DNA of 64,000 nucleotides from Microvirga antarctica (GTDB lineage: Bacteria > Pseudomonadota > Alphaproteobacteria > Rhizobiales > Beijerinckiaceae), in NCBI RefSeq assembly GCF_017921815.1, contig NZ_JAGEMM010000001.1:124001-188000 (forward strand), in the 5' to 3' direction. The translations under genes and the position numbers were made by a program. The notes below the pieces were generated by a model. The model did not search any database, was not told where the DNA came from, and was given only the letters and a program-made list of their open reading frames with translations. Shown piece after piece: positions 45,609 through 54,564 of this stretch. How positions within the stretch are numbered: the stretch's first letter is position 1; every line of letters starts with the position of its first letter.

Positions 45609-46835
45609 CTATGCCGGAGCCAAGATTCTTGTCCGATTCTGCAAGAAAAGCAGGCTGAGGGCGATCAGGACGGGCGGAAAGACGAGCCAGTTCACCAGAT
45701 CCCAGCCGCTGAAGTTGAGAAGGGTACCGGACGAGAACGACGCCATGGCGGTAGCCCCGAACACCAGGAAGTCGTTGGCGGCCTGGACCTTGGCCCGCTC
45801 TTCGGGCCGGTAACAATCGGTCACGAGCGCGGTGGCGCCGATGAAACCGAAATTCCAGCCAAGCCCCAGGACCACCAGGGCGACCCAGAAATGCCAGACC
45901 GAAAGACCCGAGAGCCCGATCACGGCCGAGAGGGCGATGAGGACCAGACCGGCTGCCGTTACCGCCTCCTTGCCAAAGCGGGCGATCAGCCGGCCGGTGA
46001 AGAAGCTCGGCGTGAACATCGCCAGGATATGCCATTGGATGCCGAGAGCGGCGGAGCCCACCGGCAACCCGCACCCGATCATGGCGAGCGGCGCCGCGGT
46101 CATCATGAAGCTCATGAGGCCATAGGAGACGAGGCCTGAGACGACCGCCACGATGAAGCGGGGCTGGGAGACGATCTCCCGCAGAGGGCGCCCGCCGCCG
46201 GTGGGAAGGGCCGTCGAAATCGGAGCGCTACGCAGGAAGGTCACGACCAGGATCGCCAGTAGCGCGAGAGCAGCCTGGCCGATGAACGCGCCGGCGAACG
46301 GCACTCCTTCGATGAGATCTTTCGTCCAGATGACCGTCTGCGGTCCGACAACTCCGGCGACAATTCCGCCCGTCATCACCCAGGCAATTGCCCGCGGCTT
46401 GAAGGATTCGGAGGCGGTATCGGTGGCGGCGAACCGGTAGCTCTGGACGAACGAGGCATAGAGACCGGCCGTGAAGGTGCCCAGACAGAAGATGAGAAAG
46501 CTCATGGACGCGATGCCGAAGGCTGCCACGCAGCCGGCGAGCACGCCGATGGCGCCACCCATCACATAGCCGGTCCGCCGCCCTGCCCGCTTCATCAGGA
46601 TGGCGGCCGGGATTGTCCCCAGCGCCAGGCCGAGATGGCTGAGGCTGACCGGCAAGGTGGCAAACTGCTTGTTCTCGGCAAGAGTCTGGCCCACCAAACC
46701 GCCGAGCGACACGACGATGGCGGGGTTCGCGCCGCCCAGCGCCAGCGCGAAGGCCAGCACCAGCGCATTGCGTTTCGCCAGTCCGTCGCCGCGAAAACCC
46801 CTTGGATCGTCAGAAATGCGAGTATGAACCGCCAT
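45609..46835 (-). CDS. MFS transporter
   Basis: A 408-residue major-facilitator protein with about 12 membrane segments. The loop 2-3 signature appears as LMKRAGRRTGYVMGG, and a central cytosolic loop lies near LPTGGGRPLREIVS. The substrate is unknown. The best start, ATG 46835, overlaps the thiL end by 26 bases. An ATG further downstream is not evident before the first membrane helix. Linked to thiL in position only. Confidence 0.85.
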   Translation of the reverse strand: MAVHTRISDDPRGFRGDGLAKRNALVLAFALALGGANPAIVVSLGGLVGQTLAENKQFATLPVSLSHLGLALGTIPAAILMKRAGRRTGYVMGGAIGVLAGCVAAFGIASMSFLIFCLGTFTAGLYASFVQSYRFAATDTASESFKPRAIAWVMTGGIVAGVVGPQTVIWTKDLIEGVPFAGAFIGQAALALLAILVVTFLRSAPISTALPTGGGRPLREIVSQPRFIVAVVSGLVSYGLMSFMMTAAPLAMIGCGLPVGSAALGIQWHILAMFTPSFFTGRLIARFGKEAVTAAGLVLIALSAVIGLSGLSVWHFWVALVVLGLGWNFGFIGATALVTDCYRPEERAKVQAANDFLVFGATAMASFSSGTLLNFSGWDLVNWLVFPPVLIALSLLFLQNRTRILAPA

Positions 46836-47793
46836 CGTACCGCTTCTCGGACCCGCCCAGCCTGAAAACTGGCGGATTGTCTCCCGAAACCACCTGTCCG
46901 ATGACCGTGATGGGGATGCCGAGGCTATCGGCCTGTTTCCGAAAGCTGTCGAGACGCGTTTGAGACACGGTGCACAGAATTTCGTAGTCGTCCCCACCCG
47001 TAAGCGCCCGGTCGAGACGGTCTGTTTGCCCGTCGATGAAGAGGCGCGCGGGTTCCGAAAGGGGAACCCGGTCGAGGTCGACCATCGCCGAAACGCCGCT
47101 CGCCCGCATCATCTTGGCAAGATCTCCCACGAGACCGTCCGACACATCCATGGCGGCGCTGGCATGGTCGCGCAGGACCTTCGCCAGCCGGTGGCGCGGC
47201 TGGGGATGCAGGTAGCGGTCGACGAGATAGCTCACGACACCCTCCGGCAAAGGCTTCCCCAAATCGGTGGAACGCCGCAGGGCCAGCCCAAGCGCTGCGT
47301 CACCGATGGTGCCGGAGACACAGATGGCGTCACCGACCTGCGCCGAGGTGCGCTTGACCATCCGTCCCCGGGGCACCTCGCCCAATGCGGTGATCGAAAG
47401 CGTCAAGGGACCGGTCGTCCGCACCGTGTCGCCGCCGAGGAGCGGACAGGCGAAATCCCGGGCGGCAGCGCCAAGCCCGGCAGCGAAATCCGCCAGCCAC
47501 GCTTCGGTCCAGTCGGGCGGAAGGGCGAGGTTGAGCAGAAACCCGGTCGGCTCCGCGCCCTTGGCCGCCAGATCCGACACGTTGACGCCCAAAGCCTTGC
47601 GGGCGATCGATCCGGCCGCATCATCGGGGAAGAAATGGACCGCTTCGACGAGCGAGTCCGTCGTCAGGACAAGGTCGTGATCGGGCCGGGGCGTCAGGCA
47701 GGCGGCGTCGTCCATCAGCCCCAGGCCGCCCTCGGCCGCAAGCGGCGCGAAGTAACGCGCGATCAGGGAATCCTCCGACAGGCGCCCGGACAT
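46810..47793 (-). CDS. thiL: Thiamine-monophosphate kinase ThiL
   Basis: A 327-residue ATP-dependent kinase that makes thiamine pyrophosphate. N-terminal GLGLMDDAACLTP and LVLTTDSLVEAVHF carry Mg ligands. [36 protein letters not shown] and ALTGGDDYEILCTV follow. It starts eight bases after nusB, a common neighbour. Confidence 0.95.
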   Translation of the reverse strand: MSGRLSEDSLIARYFAPLAAEGGLGLMDDAACLTPRPDHDLVLTTDSLVEAVHFFPDDAAGSIARKALGVNVSDLAAKGAEPTGFLLNLALPPDWTEAWLADFAAGLGAAARDFACPLLGGDTVRTTGPLTLSITALGEVPRGRMVKRTSAQVGDAICVSGTIGDAALGLALRRSTDLGKPLPEGVVSYLVDRYLHPQPRHRLAKVLRDHASAAMDVSDGLVGDLAKMMRASGVSAMVDLDRVPLSEPARLFIDGQTDRLDRALTGGDDYEILCTVSQTRLDSFRKQADSLGIPITVIGQVVSGDNPPVFRLGGSEKRYDGGSYSHF

Positions 47794-47801
47794 CGGCCGC
47801 G

Positions 47802-48284
47802 TTACGGCTTGGCCTGCCCGGCCGATTTCTTCTCGAGTTCACCGGCGCGCACATCGCGGGCGAGGGTGTCGAGAACCGCATTCACGAGGCCCGGCTCGTC
47901 CTGGTCGTAGAAGCCGTGGGTGACATCGACATATTCGGTAATGACGACGCGAACCGGCACGTCCTTCCTGAACATGAGTTCGAACCCGCCAGCGCGCAGG
48001 ATCGCCCGCAGAACGGCTTCGATCCGGGCCAAAGGCCAACCATCCGCCAGCGCCTTGTCGATCTTCACGTCGATCGCGCGCTGGTCCTTGACCACGCCTT
48101 CGAGAATCGCGCGGAAGAAATTGACGTCGGACGGCTGAAACTTGATGCCCTCGACCTCGCGCCCGAGCCAATGGGATTCGAACTCGGCCAGGGCCTCGGT
48201 CACGTTCGTGCCGGACACGTCCATCTGATAGAGCGCCTGAACGGCGGCGAGCCGCGCGGCTGATCGTTCTGCAGGTTTGGCCAT
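47802..48284 (-). CDS. nusB: Transcription antitermination factor NusB
   Basis: A 160-residue all-alpha factor that with NusE forms the rRNA antitermination complex. It begins with RSAARLAAVQALYQMDVSG and has IDVKIDKALADGWPLARIEAVLRAILRAGGFEL, then VITEYVDVTHGFYDQDEPGLVNAVLDTLAR. It follows ribH after two bases, so the two are translationally linked. Confidence 0.95.
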   Translation of the reverse strand: MAKPAERSAARLAAVQALYQMDVSGTNVTEALAEFESHWLGREVEGIKFQPSDVNFFRAILEGVVKDQRAIDVKIDKALADGWPLARIEAVLRAILRAGGFELMFRKDVPVRVVITEYVDVTHGFYDQDEPGLVNAVLDTLARDVRAGELEKKSAGQAKP

Positions 48285-48286
48285 GA

Positions 48287-48775
48287 TCAGAGCTCCCGAA
48301 CGTGTCGTTTGATGCGAAGAACGGCGAGTGCCGCCTCGACGGCGCCGCCGCCCTTGTTCATGTCCGAAACCCTGGCGCGCGCCCAGGCTTGTCCGTCATT
48401 CTCGACCGTGAGGATACCATTGGCGAGCGGAATGCGGCGCGTTACCGACAGGTCCATCAGCGCGCGAGCGCTCTCGCCCGCCACGATCTCATAGTGCCCG
48501 GTCTCGCCGCGAATGACACAACCAAGCGCCACGACCGCCTCGTAGGGCTTCTCGGCAGCCTCGGCCGCATCCAGCGCGATGGCGATGGTGGACGGGATCT
48601 CGAGTGCCCCGTCGACCGTCAGCACGTCGACGACGGCGCCGGCGGCGTCTGCCGCACCCCGTGCGCCGCGCAGCAGTTCGTCGGCGAGATCGTCGTAGAA
48701 ACGAGCCTCGACGATGAGAATGCGCGCACCGGTGACAGGCGGACGGATTGTGGCTTTGGCGGATGTGGCGACCAT
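48287..48775 (-). CDS. ribH: 6,7-dimethyl-8-ribityllumazine synthase
   Basis: A 162-residue lumazine synthase, the penultimate riboflavin step; such subunits form pentamers or icosahedra. Motifs are [21 protein letters not shown], the [20 protein letters not shown] substrate loop, and [21 protein letters not shown]. The start ATG 48775 is chosen by homology. It is separated from ribE by 169 bases in which I see no FMN riboswitch. Confidence 0.95.
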   Translation of the reverse strand: MVATSAKATIRPPVTGARILIVEARFYDDLADELLRGARGAADAAGAVVDVLTVDGALEIPSTIAIALDAAEAAEKPYEAVVALGCVIRGETGHYEIVAGESARALMDLSVTRRIPLANGILTVENDGQAWARARVSDMNKGGGAVEAALAVLRIKRHVREL

Positions 48776-48944
48776 GTGAACAACCAGTTGCGGCTTATGG
48801 CCGGACACGAGCGCCGGAACGAGCTTCAGCCCCGCCCTCAGCGATCGTCCGGCATTGCAGGAGGCGCTCCTCGTCCACGAGGCGATACGACATCCGCCTC
48901 GAAACGCGGGCGCTTTTGCGGGCGGATCAGAGTATCCCGCCTCC

Positions 48945-49577
48945 CTACCCCGCGTTGCGGGCATCCGCAAGCCGCGCGGCGTAGCGTGCCATCAGATCGA
49001 CCTCGATGTTGAGCCTGTCGCCCGCCTTGCGCTCCCCCCAGGTCGTCACCGACAGGGTGTGCGGGATGATCAGAACCGAGAAACAATCGTTGTCGACGGT
49101 GTTGACGGTGAGCGAGGTCCCGTCGAGGCAGACCGAACCCTTCTCGGCAATGAACTGGGCGATCTGGGGCGGCACTTTGATATCGAACCGAGCGGTGGGC
49201 CCCCATGGATTGTCGCCCGCCGTAACGGCTTCGCGGGCGATGATGGTGGCCACGCCGTCGATGTGCCCGGTGACGAGGTGGCCGCCGAGTTCGTCGCCGA
49301 TCTTCAGCGAACGCTCGAGGTTCACGCGGGTGCCTTCCTGCCATTCCAGCACGGTCGTTCGATCGAGCGTCTCGGCGGCGGCGTCGACCTCGAACCAGCA
49401 GCCATTGCCGTGGCGCTGGACGTCGACAACCGTGAGGCACGGGCCGCCGCAGGCAATCGACGCGCCCAGCGCGATCGAGGCAGGATCGTAGGTGGATTCG
49501 ATGCGGATGCGGCGGAGGGATGTTCCCTCCGACACCGCGCTGACGCGGCCGACATCCGTGACGAGGCCAGTAAACAT
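48945..49577 (-). CDS. ribE: Riboflavin synthase (alpha subunit type)
   Basis: A 210-residue enzyme with two lumazine-binding repeats that dismutates two lumazines to riboflavin. It begins [18 protein letters not shown], and the second half has [16 protein letters not shown] and [32 protein letters not shown]. The ATG follows the ribD stop directly (TAGATG). Confidence 0.96.
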   Translation of the reverse strand: MFTGLVTDVGRVSAVSEGTSLRRIRIESTYDPASIALGASIACGGPCLTVVDVQRHGNGCWFEVDAAAETLDRTTVLEWQEGTRVNLERSLKIGDELGGHLVTGHIDGVATIIAREAVTAGDNPWGPTARFDIKVPPQIAQFIAEKGSVCLDGTSLTVNTVDNDCFSVLIIPHTLSVTTWGERKAGDRLNIEVDLMARYAARLADARNAG

Positions 49578-50735
49578 CTAGGCTTTCTCCCAGGACATGA
49601 TGAGGTCCGACCCCACTTGCTCATCGCCGATCAGGCGCATCTCGTCCATTCTTTCATGAAGCGCCGCCCCCAGTGCCGGGACGTCGCCCTCCCCGCGCGC
49701 AGACCGCCCCGTGATGAGGACGAGTTCGTCGATCAGATCGGCCTGGGCAAGGCCTTCGGCGAGCGCCGGGCCCCCTTCGCAGAAAATGCGCGTGATGCCG
49801 CGCGACCCCAGGAGGCCAAGCGCATCCGCAAGCACGGGGCGCCCGTCGGCATCGACATCGACGCGCAGAACCTCGATCCCCGCAGCGACCAGCGCCCGCT
49901 CTGCCGCAACGGGCGCGTCGAGGCCCGCCACAATCCAGGTCGGCACATCGCGGGCCGTCGTGACAACATGCGCCTCCATGGGCGTCCGCAAGCCACTGTC
50001 GAGGATGATGCGAACCGGAGAGCGGCCCTCAAGGCCCGGCAATCGGACCGTCAGGAGCGGATCGTCCGCCAGGACCGTCCCGACGCCCACCATCACCGCG
50101 TCCGCGTGGGCGCGCATGAGATGCGTGCGGGCGTTGGCGATGTCGCCGGTGATCATCAGACGGGGTCCGCTGCGACGTCCAGCCAGCCCCTCGGTGGTGC
50201 GTGCGAGCTTGACGATCACCTCGGGCCGCCCGGTTTTCACCCGCATCAGATGGCCCCGGTGAAGCCGGCGCGCCTCCGCCTCGCACACCCCCGTCGAAAA
50301 ATGGACGCCGGAATCCTGCAGGCGCGCATAGCCGTGGCCATGGGCAAAGGGACTGGGATCGCCAGCCCCGATGACCAGCCGGCCGACACCGGAGGCGACG
50401 ATCAGATCCGTACAGGATGCCCCGTCATTGGTGCGGCTGCGCGAGGAGCAGGGTTCCAGTGTCACGTAGAGCGTCGCACCACGGGCCGCCTCACCGGCCG
50501 CATCGAGCGCCATACGTTCCGCGTGAGGCCGTCCGCCCGCTTGCGTGAATCCCTGGGCGATGATGACCGGCGCACCCCCGCGTTCATCCACGAGCACGGC
50601 GCCGACAGACGGATTGGGCCATGTCAGGCCGAGATGACGTTCGCCCAAAGCGAGCGCGAGACGCATGAACCGATCATCATCCGACAAGGCAGATCCGGGA
50701 TGCGGTTGCCCCGGCGTGGCGGCGGGACGGGTCAT
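49578..50735 (-). CDS. ribD: Bifunctional riboflavin deaminase/reductase RibD
   Basis: A 385-residue enzyme. The deaminase domain (about 20-160) has [10 protein letters not shown] and the zinc site HAE plus [16 protein letters not shown]. The reductase domain (about 165-380) includes [50 protein letters not shown] and [13 protein letters not shown]. Between the two zinc Cys there are 11 residues; the textbook motif has 8. The start overlaps the nrdR stop by four bases. Confidence 0.93.
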   Translation of the reverse strand: MTRPAATPGQPHPGSALSDDDRFMRLALALGERHLGLTWPNPSVGAVLVDERGGAPVIIAQGFTQAGGRPHAERMALDAAGEAARGATLYVTLEPCSSRSRTNDGASCTDLIVASGVGRLVIGAGDPSPFAHGHGYARLQDSGVHFSTGVCEAEARRLHRGHLMRVKTGRPEVIVKLARTTEGLAGRRSGPRLMITGDIANARTHLMRAHADAVMVGVGTVLADDPLLTVRLPGLEGRSPVRIILDSGLRTPMEAHVVTTARDVPTWIVAGLDAPVAAERALVAAGIEVLRVDVDADGRPVLADALGLLGSRGITRIFCEGGPALAEGLAQADLIDELVLITGRSARGEGDVPALGAALHERMDEMRLIGDEQVGSDLIMSWEKA

Positions 50736-51238
50736 TCCGGCGAGCGCGCCTGGCGCGGTTCGTCGTCAGGGCCGTCCTCGTCCGGGTACTCGCTCGCAAG
50801 TCGCACGAGGATTTCCTCGAAATCCTTCGCCTCGCGGAAGTTCTTGTAGACGGACGCAAAGCGGACATAGGCCACGTCGTCGAGGCCCTTCAGGCCCTCC
50901 ATGACGAGTTCCCCCACCGTGTCGCTGCGCACTTCGCCTTCGCCCAGGCTCTCGAGCTGGCGCACGATGCCGTTGATCATGCGCTCCACCCGCTCCGGCT
51001 CCACCGCGCGCTTGCGCAACGCCACGTTGACGGATTGTTCGAGCTTGTCGCGGTCGAACGGGACGCGCCGTCCGGATCGCTTGAGCACGAACAGCTCCCG
51101 CAGCTGCACACGCTCGAAGGTCGTGAAACGGCCGCCGCAATCGGGACAGATCCGGCGACGACGGATGGCCGACGCGTCGTCCGTGGGCCGGGAATCCTTC
51201 ACCTGTGTGTCCAGGCTCCCGCAATAGGGACAACGCAT
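50732..51238 (-). CDS. nrdR: Transcriptional repressor NrdR
   Basis: A 168-residue regulator of ribonucleotide reductase genes. The zinc ribbon has C3, C6, C31 and C34. The ATP-cone follows ([27 protein letters not shown], then [23 protein letters not shown]). The acidic C-terminal tail is species-specific. Start at MRCPYCGS. It lies 15 bases after glyA and overlaps ribD. Confidence 0.96.
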   Translation of the reverse strand: MRCPYCGSLDTQVKDSRPTDDASAIRRRRICPDCGGRFTTFERVQLRELFVLKRSGRRVPFDRDKLEQSVNVALRKRAVEPERVERMINGIVRQLESLGEGEVRSDTVGELVMEGLKGLDDVAYVRFASVYKNFREAKDFEEILVRLASEYPDEDGPDDEPRQARSPE

Positions 51239-51253
51239 CGGGTGGTATCGACC

Positions 51254-52555
51254 TCAGGCGTAAATGGGGAAGCGGCGGGTCAGGGCGTGCGCCCGTTCCT
51301 TGACGGATTCTTCAACGGAGCCATTGGCTTCCGGGCCGTTCTTCGCGAGTCCGTCGAGGGTCTCGACGATCAGGTTTCCGACCGCCTGGAACTCCGCCAC
51401 ACCGAATCCCCGGGTTGTGGCCGCAGGGGTGCCGAGCCGGATGCCCGAGGTCACCATCGGCTTCTCGGGGTCGAACGGGATGCCGTTCTTGTTGCAGGTG
51501 ATGGCCGCGCGCCCGAGGGCCGCCTCGGCTGCCTTACCGGTAAGCCCCTTCGGCCGCAGATCGACGAGCATGAGGTGGTTGTCGGTTCCACCCGCCACGA
51601 TCGCGTAGCCGTTCGACGCGATGGTGTCGGCCAACGCCTTGGCATTGTCGACCACCGCGCGGGCATAAAGCTTGAATTCGGGCCGCAAAGCCTCGTTGAA
51701 GGCGACGGCCTTGGCGGCAATCACATGCATGAGAGGGCCGCCCTGCAGGCCGGGAAAGATCGCCGAATTGACCTTCTTGGCGATGTCCTCGTCGTTGGTG
51801 AGGATCATGCCGCCGCGCGGCCCCCGCAGGGTCTTGTGCGTGGTGGTGGTGGCGACATGCGCGTGGGGGAATGGCGACGGATGGGCCCCGCCCGCCACCA
51901 AGCCCGCAAAATGGGCGAAGTCGACCATGAAGATCGCGCCGACCTCGTCCGCAATCTCCCGGAAGCGCGGAAAGTCCCACAGACGCGAATAGGCCGAGCC
52001 GCCGGCCACGATGACCTTGGGCTTGTGCTCCCGGGCGAGACGCGCGACCTCGTCCATGTCGATCAGTTGGTCATCCTCGCGGACCTTGTAGCTCACCACG
52101 TTGAACCACTTGCCCGACATGTTGACCGGGGAACCATGGGTGAGATGGCCGCCGCAGGCCAGATCAAGGCCCATGAACGTATCGCCGGGCTTCATCAGCG
52201 CCATGAAGACGGCCTGGTTGGCCTGGCTGCCGGAATTAGGCTGGACATTGGCATATTTGCACTCGAACAGCCGGCACGCGCGCTCGATGGCCAGTTCCTC
52301 GGCAATATCGACGAACTGGCAGCCGCCATAATAGCGCCGGCGCGGGTAGCCCTCGGCGTATTTGTTGGTCATGACCGAGCCCTGGGCCTCGAGGACGGCC
52401 AGGGAGACGATGTTCTCGGAGGCGATCAGCTCGATCTCGTCCCGCTGCCGGCCGAGTTCCAGCTCGATGGCGCGGGCGATCTCGGGATCGCTGTCGGCAA
52501 GGCCGGCCGAAAAAAAGCTGTTGGACAGGTGGCTGGTGGCTTGGCTTGCGCTCAT
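51254..52555 (-). CDS. glyA: Serine hydroxymethyltransferase GlyA
   Basis: A 433-residue PLP enzyme that interconverts serine and glycine, feeding one-carbon units to folate. Motifs are [35 protein letters not shown], the PLP lysine in [14 protein letters not shown], and [19 protein letters not shown] 52555 has GAGGG upstream; the frame extends further but homology does not. First gene of a probable glyA-nrdR-ribDE run. Confidence 0.97.
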   Translation of the reverse strand: MSASQATSHLSNSFFSAGLADSDPEIARAIELELGRQRDEIELIASENIVSLAVLEAQGSVMTNKYAEGYPRRRYYGGCQFVDIAEELAIERACRLFECKYANVQPNSGSQANQAVFMALMKPGDTFMGLDLACGGHLTHGSPVNMSGKWFNVVSYKVREDDQLIDMDEVARLAREHKPKVIVAGGSAYSRLWDFPRFREIADEVGAIFMVDFAHFAGLVAGGAHPSPFPHAHVATTTTHKTLRGPRGGMILTNDEDIAKKVNSAIFPGLQGGPLMHVIAAKAVAFNEALRPEFKLYARAVVDNAKALADTIASNGYAIVAGGTDNHLMLVDLRPKGLTGKAAEAALGRAAITCNKNGIPFDPEKPMVTSGIRLGTPAATTRGFGVAEFQAVGNLIVETLDGLAKNGPEANGSVEESVKERAHALTRRFPIYA

Positions 52556-52910
52556 GGGAACCCTCGTCTGCTTCGATCGCCTTTTGGACGCGCAGATCTT
52601 GAACGGCCGCTTAGGCTTCCCGAGCGACCCGATCTGAACTGATCGCAGGCCTTTACCATGGGGGGATGACCGCCGCCAAGCGGCACGAAACGCATGGCTC
52701 GGCTGTGCCAACAGGACGGGGTATGAGCGTGAACCGGCGACTGGTCAAAAGAGCTGCGGCCCGGCCGATTCGCATCTCTTGGTTTGGCGCAGGACGGGAC
52801 AGATCGGCTCACTTGCGTCGGACATGAAAACGTCCCGGACCATGCCGGGACGTTGATGGGACCGGGCCGCCTGCCCTGCCGAAACCGAGAGCCCAGAAGA
52901 CGAACGGACG
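52556..52910. other. Region between L,D-transpeptidase and glyA
   Basis: A 355-base gap without a supported gene. It holds the glyA promoter and leader on the right strand and the transpeptidase terminator at 52829-52854. No glycine riboswitch was recognised in the glyA leader. Confidence 0.4.
52829..52854 (-). terminator. Terminator of the L,D-transpeptidase gene
   Basis: AACGTCCCGG pairs with CCGGGACGTT around a six-base loop; on the minus strand TTTTC follows. It lies 57 bases after the stop. Confidence 0.8.
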
Positions 52911-54161
52911 TCAGTTCTGGAGGAACATCTCTTCGTCGGGAGCGGTCGGCACGCGGCTCGCCACAGGGATCGCATTGCCGAGGCCGTCCTTGTTGTAGAT
53001 GTCGTCGCGGAACTGGACCAAACCATCCGGGGTCGCCCAGGCGGTGATATAGGTCCAGTAGATGTTGACCGGCACGGCCACGCGCGCATCGGTGCGCGAA
53101 CCCGCCTTGAACACTGCGTCGATCTGTTCACGGCCCCAACCGGGCGTCTCCTTGAGCAGCCATTCGATATAATCGCGCACGTTCTGCACGCGGACGCAGC
53201 CGGATGAGACGAAGCGGAAATCGTCGCCGAAAATGCCTTTTGACGGGGTGTCGTGCATGTACACGCCATGCGGATTGGGAATGTTGATCCGCACGAAACC
53301 CATCGAGTTCAACTCACCGCCCGGGTCCTGCCGGAAGCGGTAGCGAGTCGCCTCGTCCGAGAACCAGTTGACCTGGCTCGGGCTCAACTCCGTCGCGCCG
53401 TTGAAGATGCGGATCTTGTTATCCGTGAGATAATTCGGCTCCTTCTGCATCTTCGGAATCAGATCCTTGCGGATGATCGATGCGGGCACCGTCCAATAGG
53501 GATTGAAATTGATCTCGACGACCTTCGAGCTGAGGATCGGCGACTGGCGATCACTCTTGCCGACGCCGGCCGCGTGACGGGTATGGACGACGCCGCCCTC
53601 GACCGTCTCGACAAGCGCCGCCGGAATGTTGACGGTGACGTAGCGGTTGCCGAGGTTGCCCGCATGGGTGCGCAGGCGCGCAATGTTGATCTCGAGCTGC
53701 CGGATGCGCATGTCGACCGGCACGTTCATGGCGGTGACCGTGGGACCCGTCATGGTTCCGGTCGAACTCAGCCCATGCCGGGCCTGGAAGCGGCGCACCC
53801 CTGACTCCACGTACGAATCGTAGATCGGCGAATCGCCCGCCGACGGATCGAGATCGCCCGTGACAATCAGGCGCTGACGCAGGGCGACGACTGCCGGGCT
53901 CTGGACGCCGACGCGCAATCCGTCGACGCCGCGCACGGAGGGCCAGCCGCCGCGGGACGCGATCTGCCGGTATTGCTCGATCATCTGCTCGGTGGCTGCA
54001 AGCGATTCGGCGGACAGCATCGGCGTGGTGGTGCGCTTGACGCGCGTCCGGGACACGGCCTCGTAATTCTGGGACCACTCGGCCTGGTTCTGAGCCCAGA
54101 CCGAGGTGGGTGTGGCGACGAGGGCGAGCGATCCTGTCAGGAGCGTACGGCGGGACAACAT
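52911..54161 (-). CDS. Tat-exported murein L,D-transpeptidase (YcbB-like)
   Basis: A 416-residue periplasmic enzyme that cross-links or modifies peptidoglycan between meso-DAP residues. It begins with a twin-arginine signal (SRRTLLTGSLALVATPTSVWAQ region). A peptidoglycan-binding domain (LRVGVQSPAVVALRQRL, VRRFQARHGL) precedes the YkuD catalytic domain with H303 (YMHDTPSK) and C322 (SSGCVRVQN). ATG 54161 starts the signal; an upstream codon adds 25 residues that would spoil it. Confidence 0.9.
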   Translation of the reverse strand: MLSRRTLLTGSLALVATPTSVWAQNQAEWSQNYEAVSRTRVKRTTTPMLSAESLAATEQMIEQYRQIASRGGWPSVRGVDGLRVGVQSPAVVALRQRLIVTGDLDPSAGDSPIYDSYVESGVRRFQARHGLSSTGTMTGPTVTAMNVPVDMRIRQLEINIARLRTHAGNLGNRYVTVNIPAALVETVEGGVVHTRHAAGVGKSDRQSPILSSKVVEINFNPYWTVPASIIRKDLIPKMQKEPNYLTDNKIRIFNGATELSPSQVNWFSDEATRYRFRQDPGGELNSMGFVRINIPNPHGVYMHDTPSKGIFGDDFRFVSSGCVRVQNVRDYIEWLLKETPGWGREQIDAVFKAGSRTDARVAVPVNIYWTYITAWATPDGLVQFRDDIYNKDGLGNAIPVASRVPTAPDEEMFLQN

Positions 54162-54513
54162 GAGCGCAGGCTCTTTCTTTAGCGGGTGGGAGACCGGACG
54201 GAGAGAACGCGTAACACCGTTCATAACCGCTCTCATTCGGAAACGACAGTGCCGCGAGACGATTAAGGAACGGTATCGAAAGCGTCGAACAACCGGGCCA
54301 TTTTAAGGCAGATTGCCCTGTGGTGGCGCTGCGCGGAGAGGGTGTCGCGTTCGCGCAACAGTCCGATGCCGTATCGTACGGCCGTTCACGTTAATGTGAT
54401 TGAAATCCTAGTCTGGCCTTAGGCCAACGCCCACCGGGTAGACCCGCGAGCCAGTCGGCTTCCGGCTCCACCTCGTGTGCGCCGAATCCATCATTCAGGC
54501 TAGGCCGGAATCG
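54162..54513. other. Intergenic region upstream of the L,D-transpeptidase
   Basis: About 350 bases between the transpeptidase start and the RTX-paralogue terminator. I see no gene. The transpeptidase promoter should lie at its left. Confidence 0.35.
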
Positions 54514-54547
54514 AAAAAAGCCCCCCGGTCATGTGGACCGGGGGGCT
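54514..54547 (-). terminator. Terminator of the frameshifted RTX gene
   Basis: AGCCCCCCGGTC pairs exactly with GACCGGGGGGCT around a five-base loop (arms 54519-54530 and 54536-54547). On the minus strand a T-run follows. Confidence 0.9.
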
Positions 54548-54564
54548 CGTTTGCTCAAGCGATC

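Noticed and set aside
48776-48944. Possible FMN riboswitch in the ribE-ribH gap
   Set aside because: None of the conserved RFN-element blocks could be recognised.
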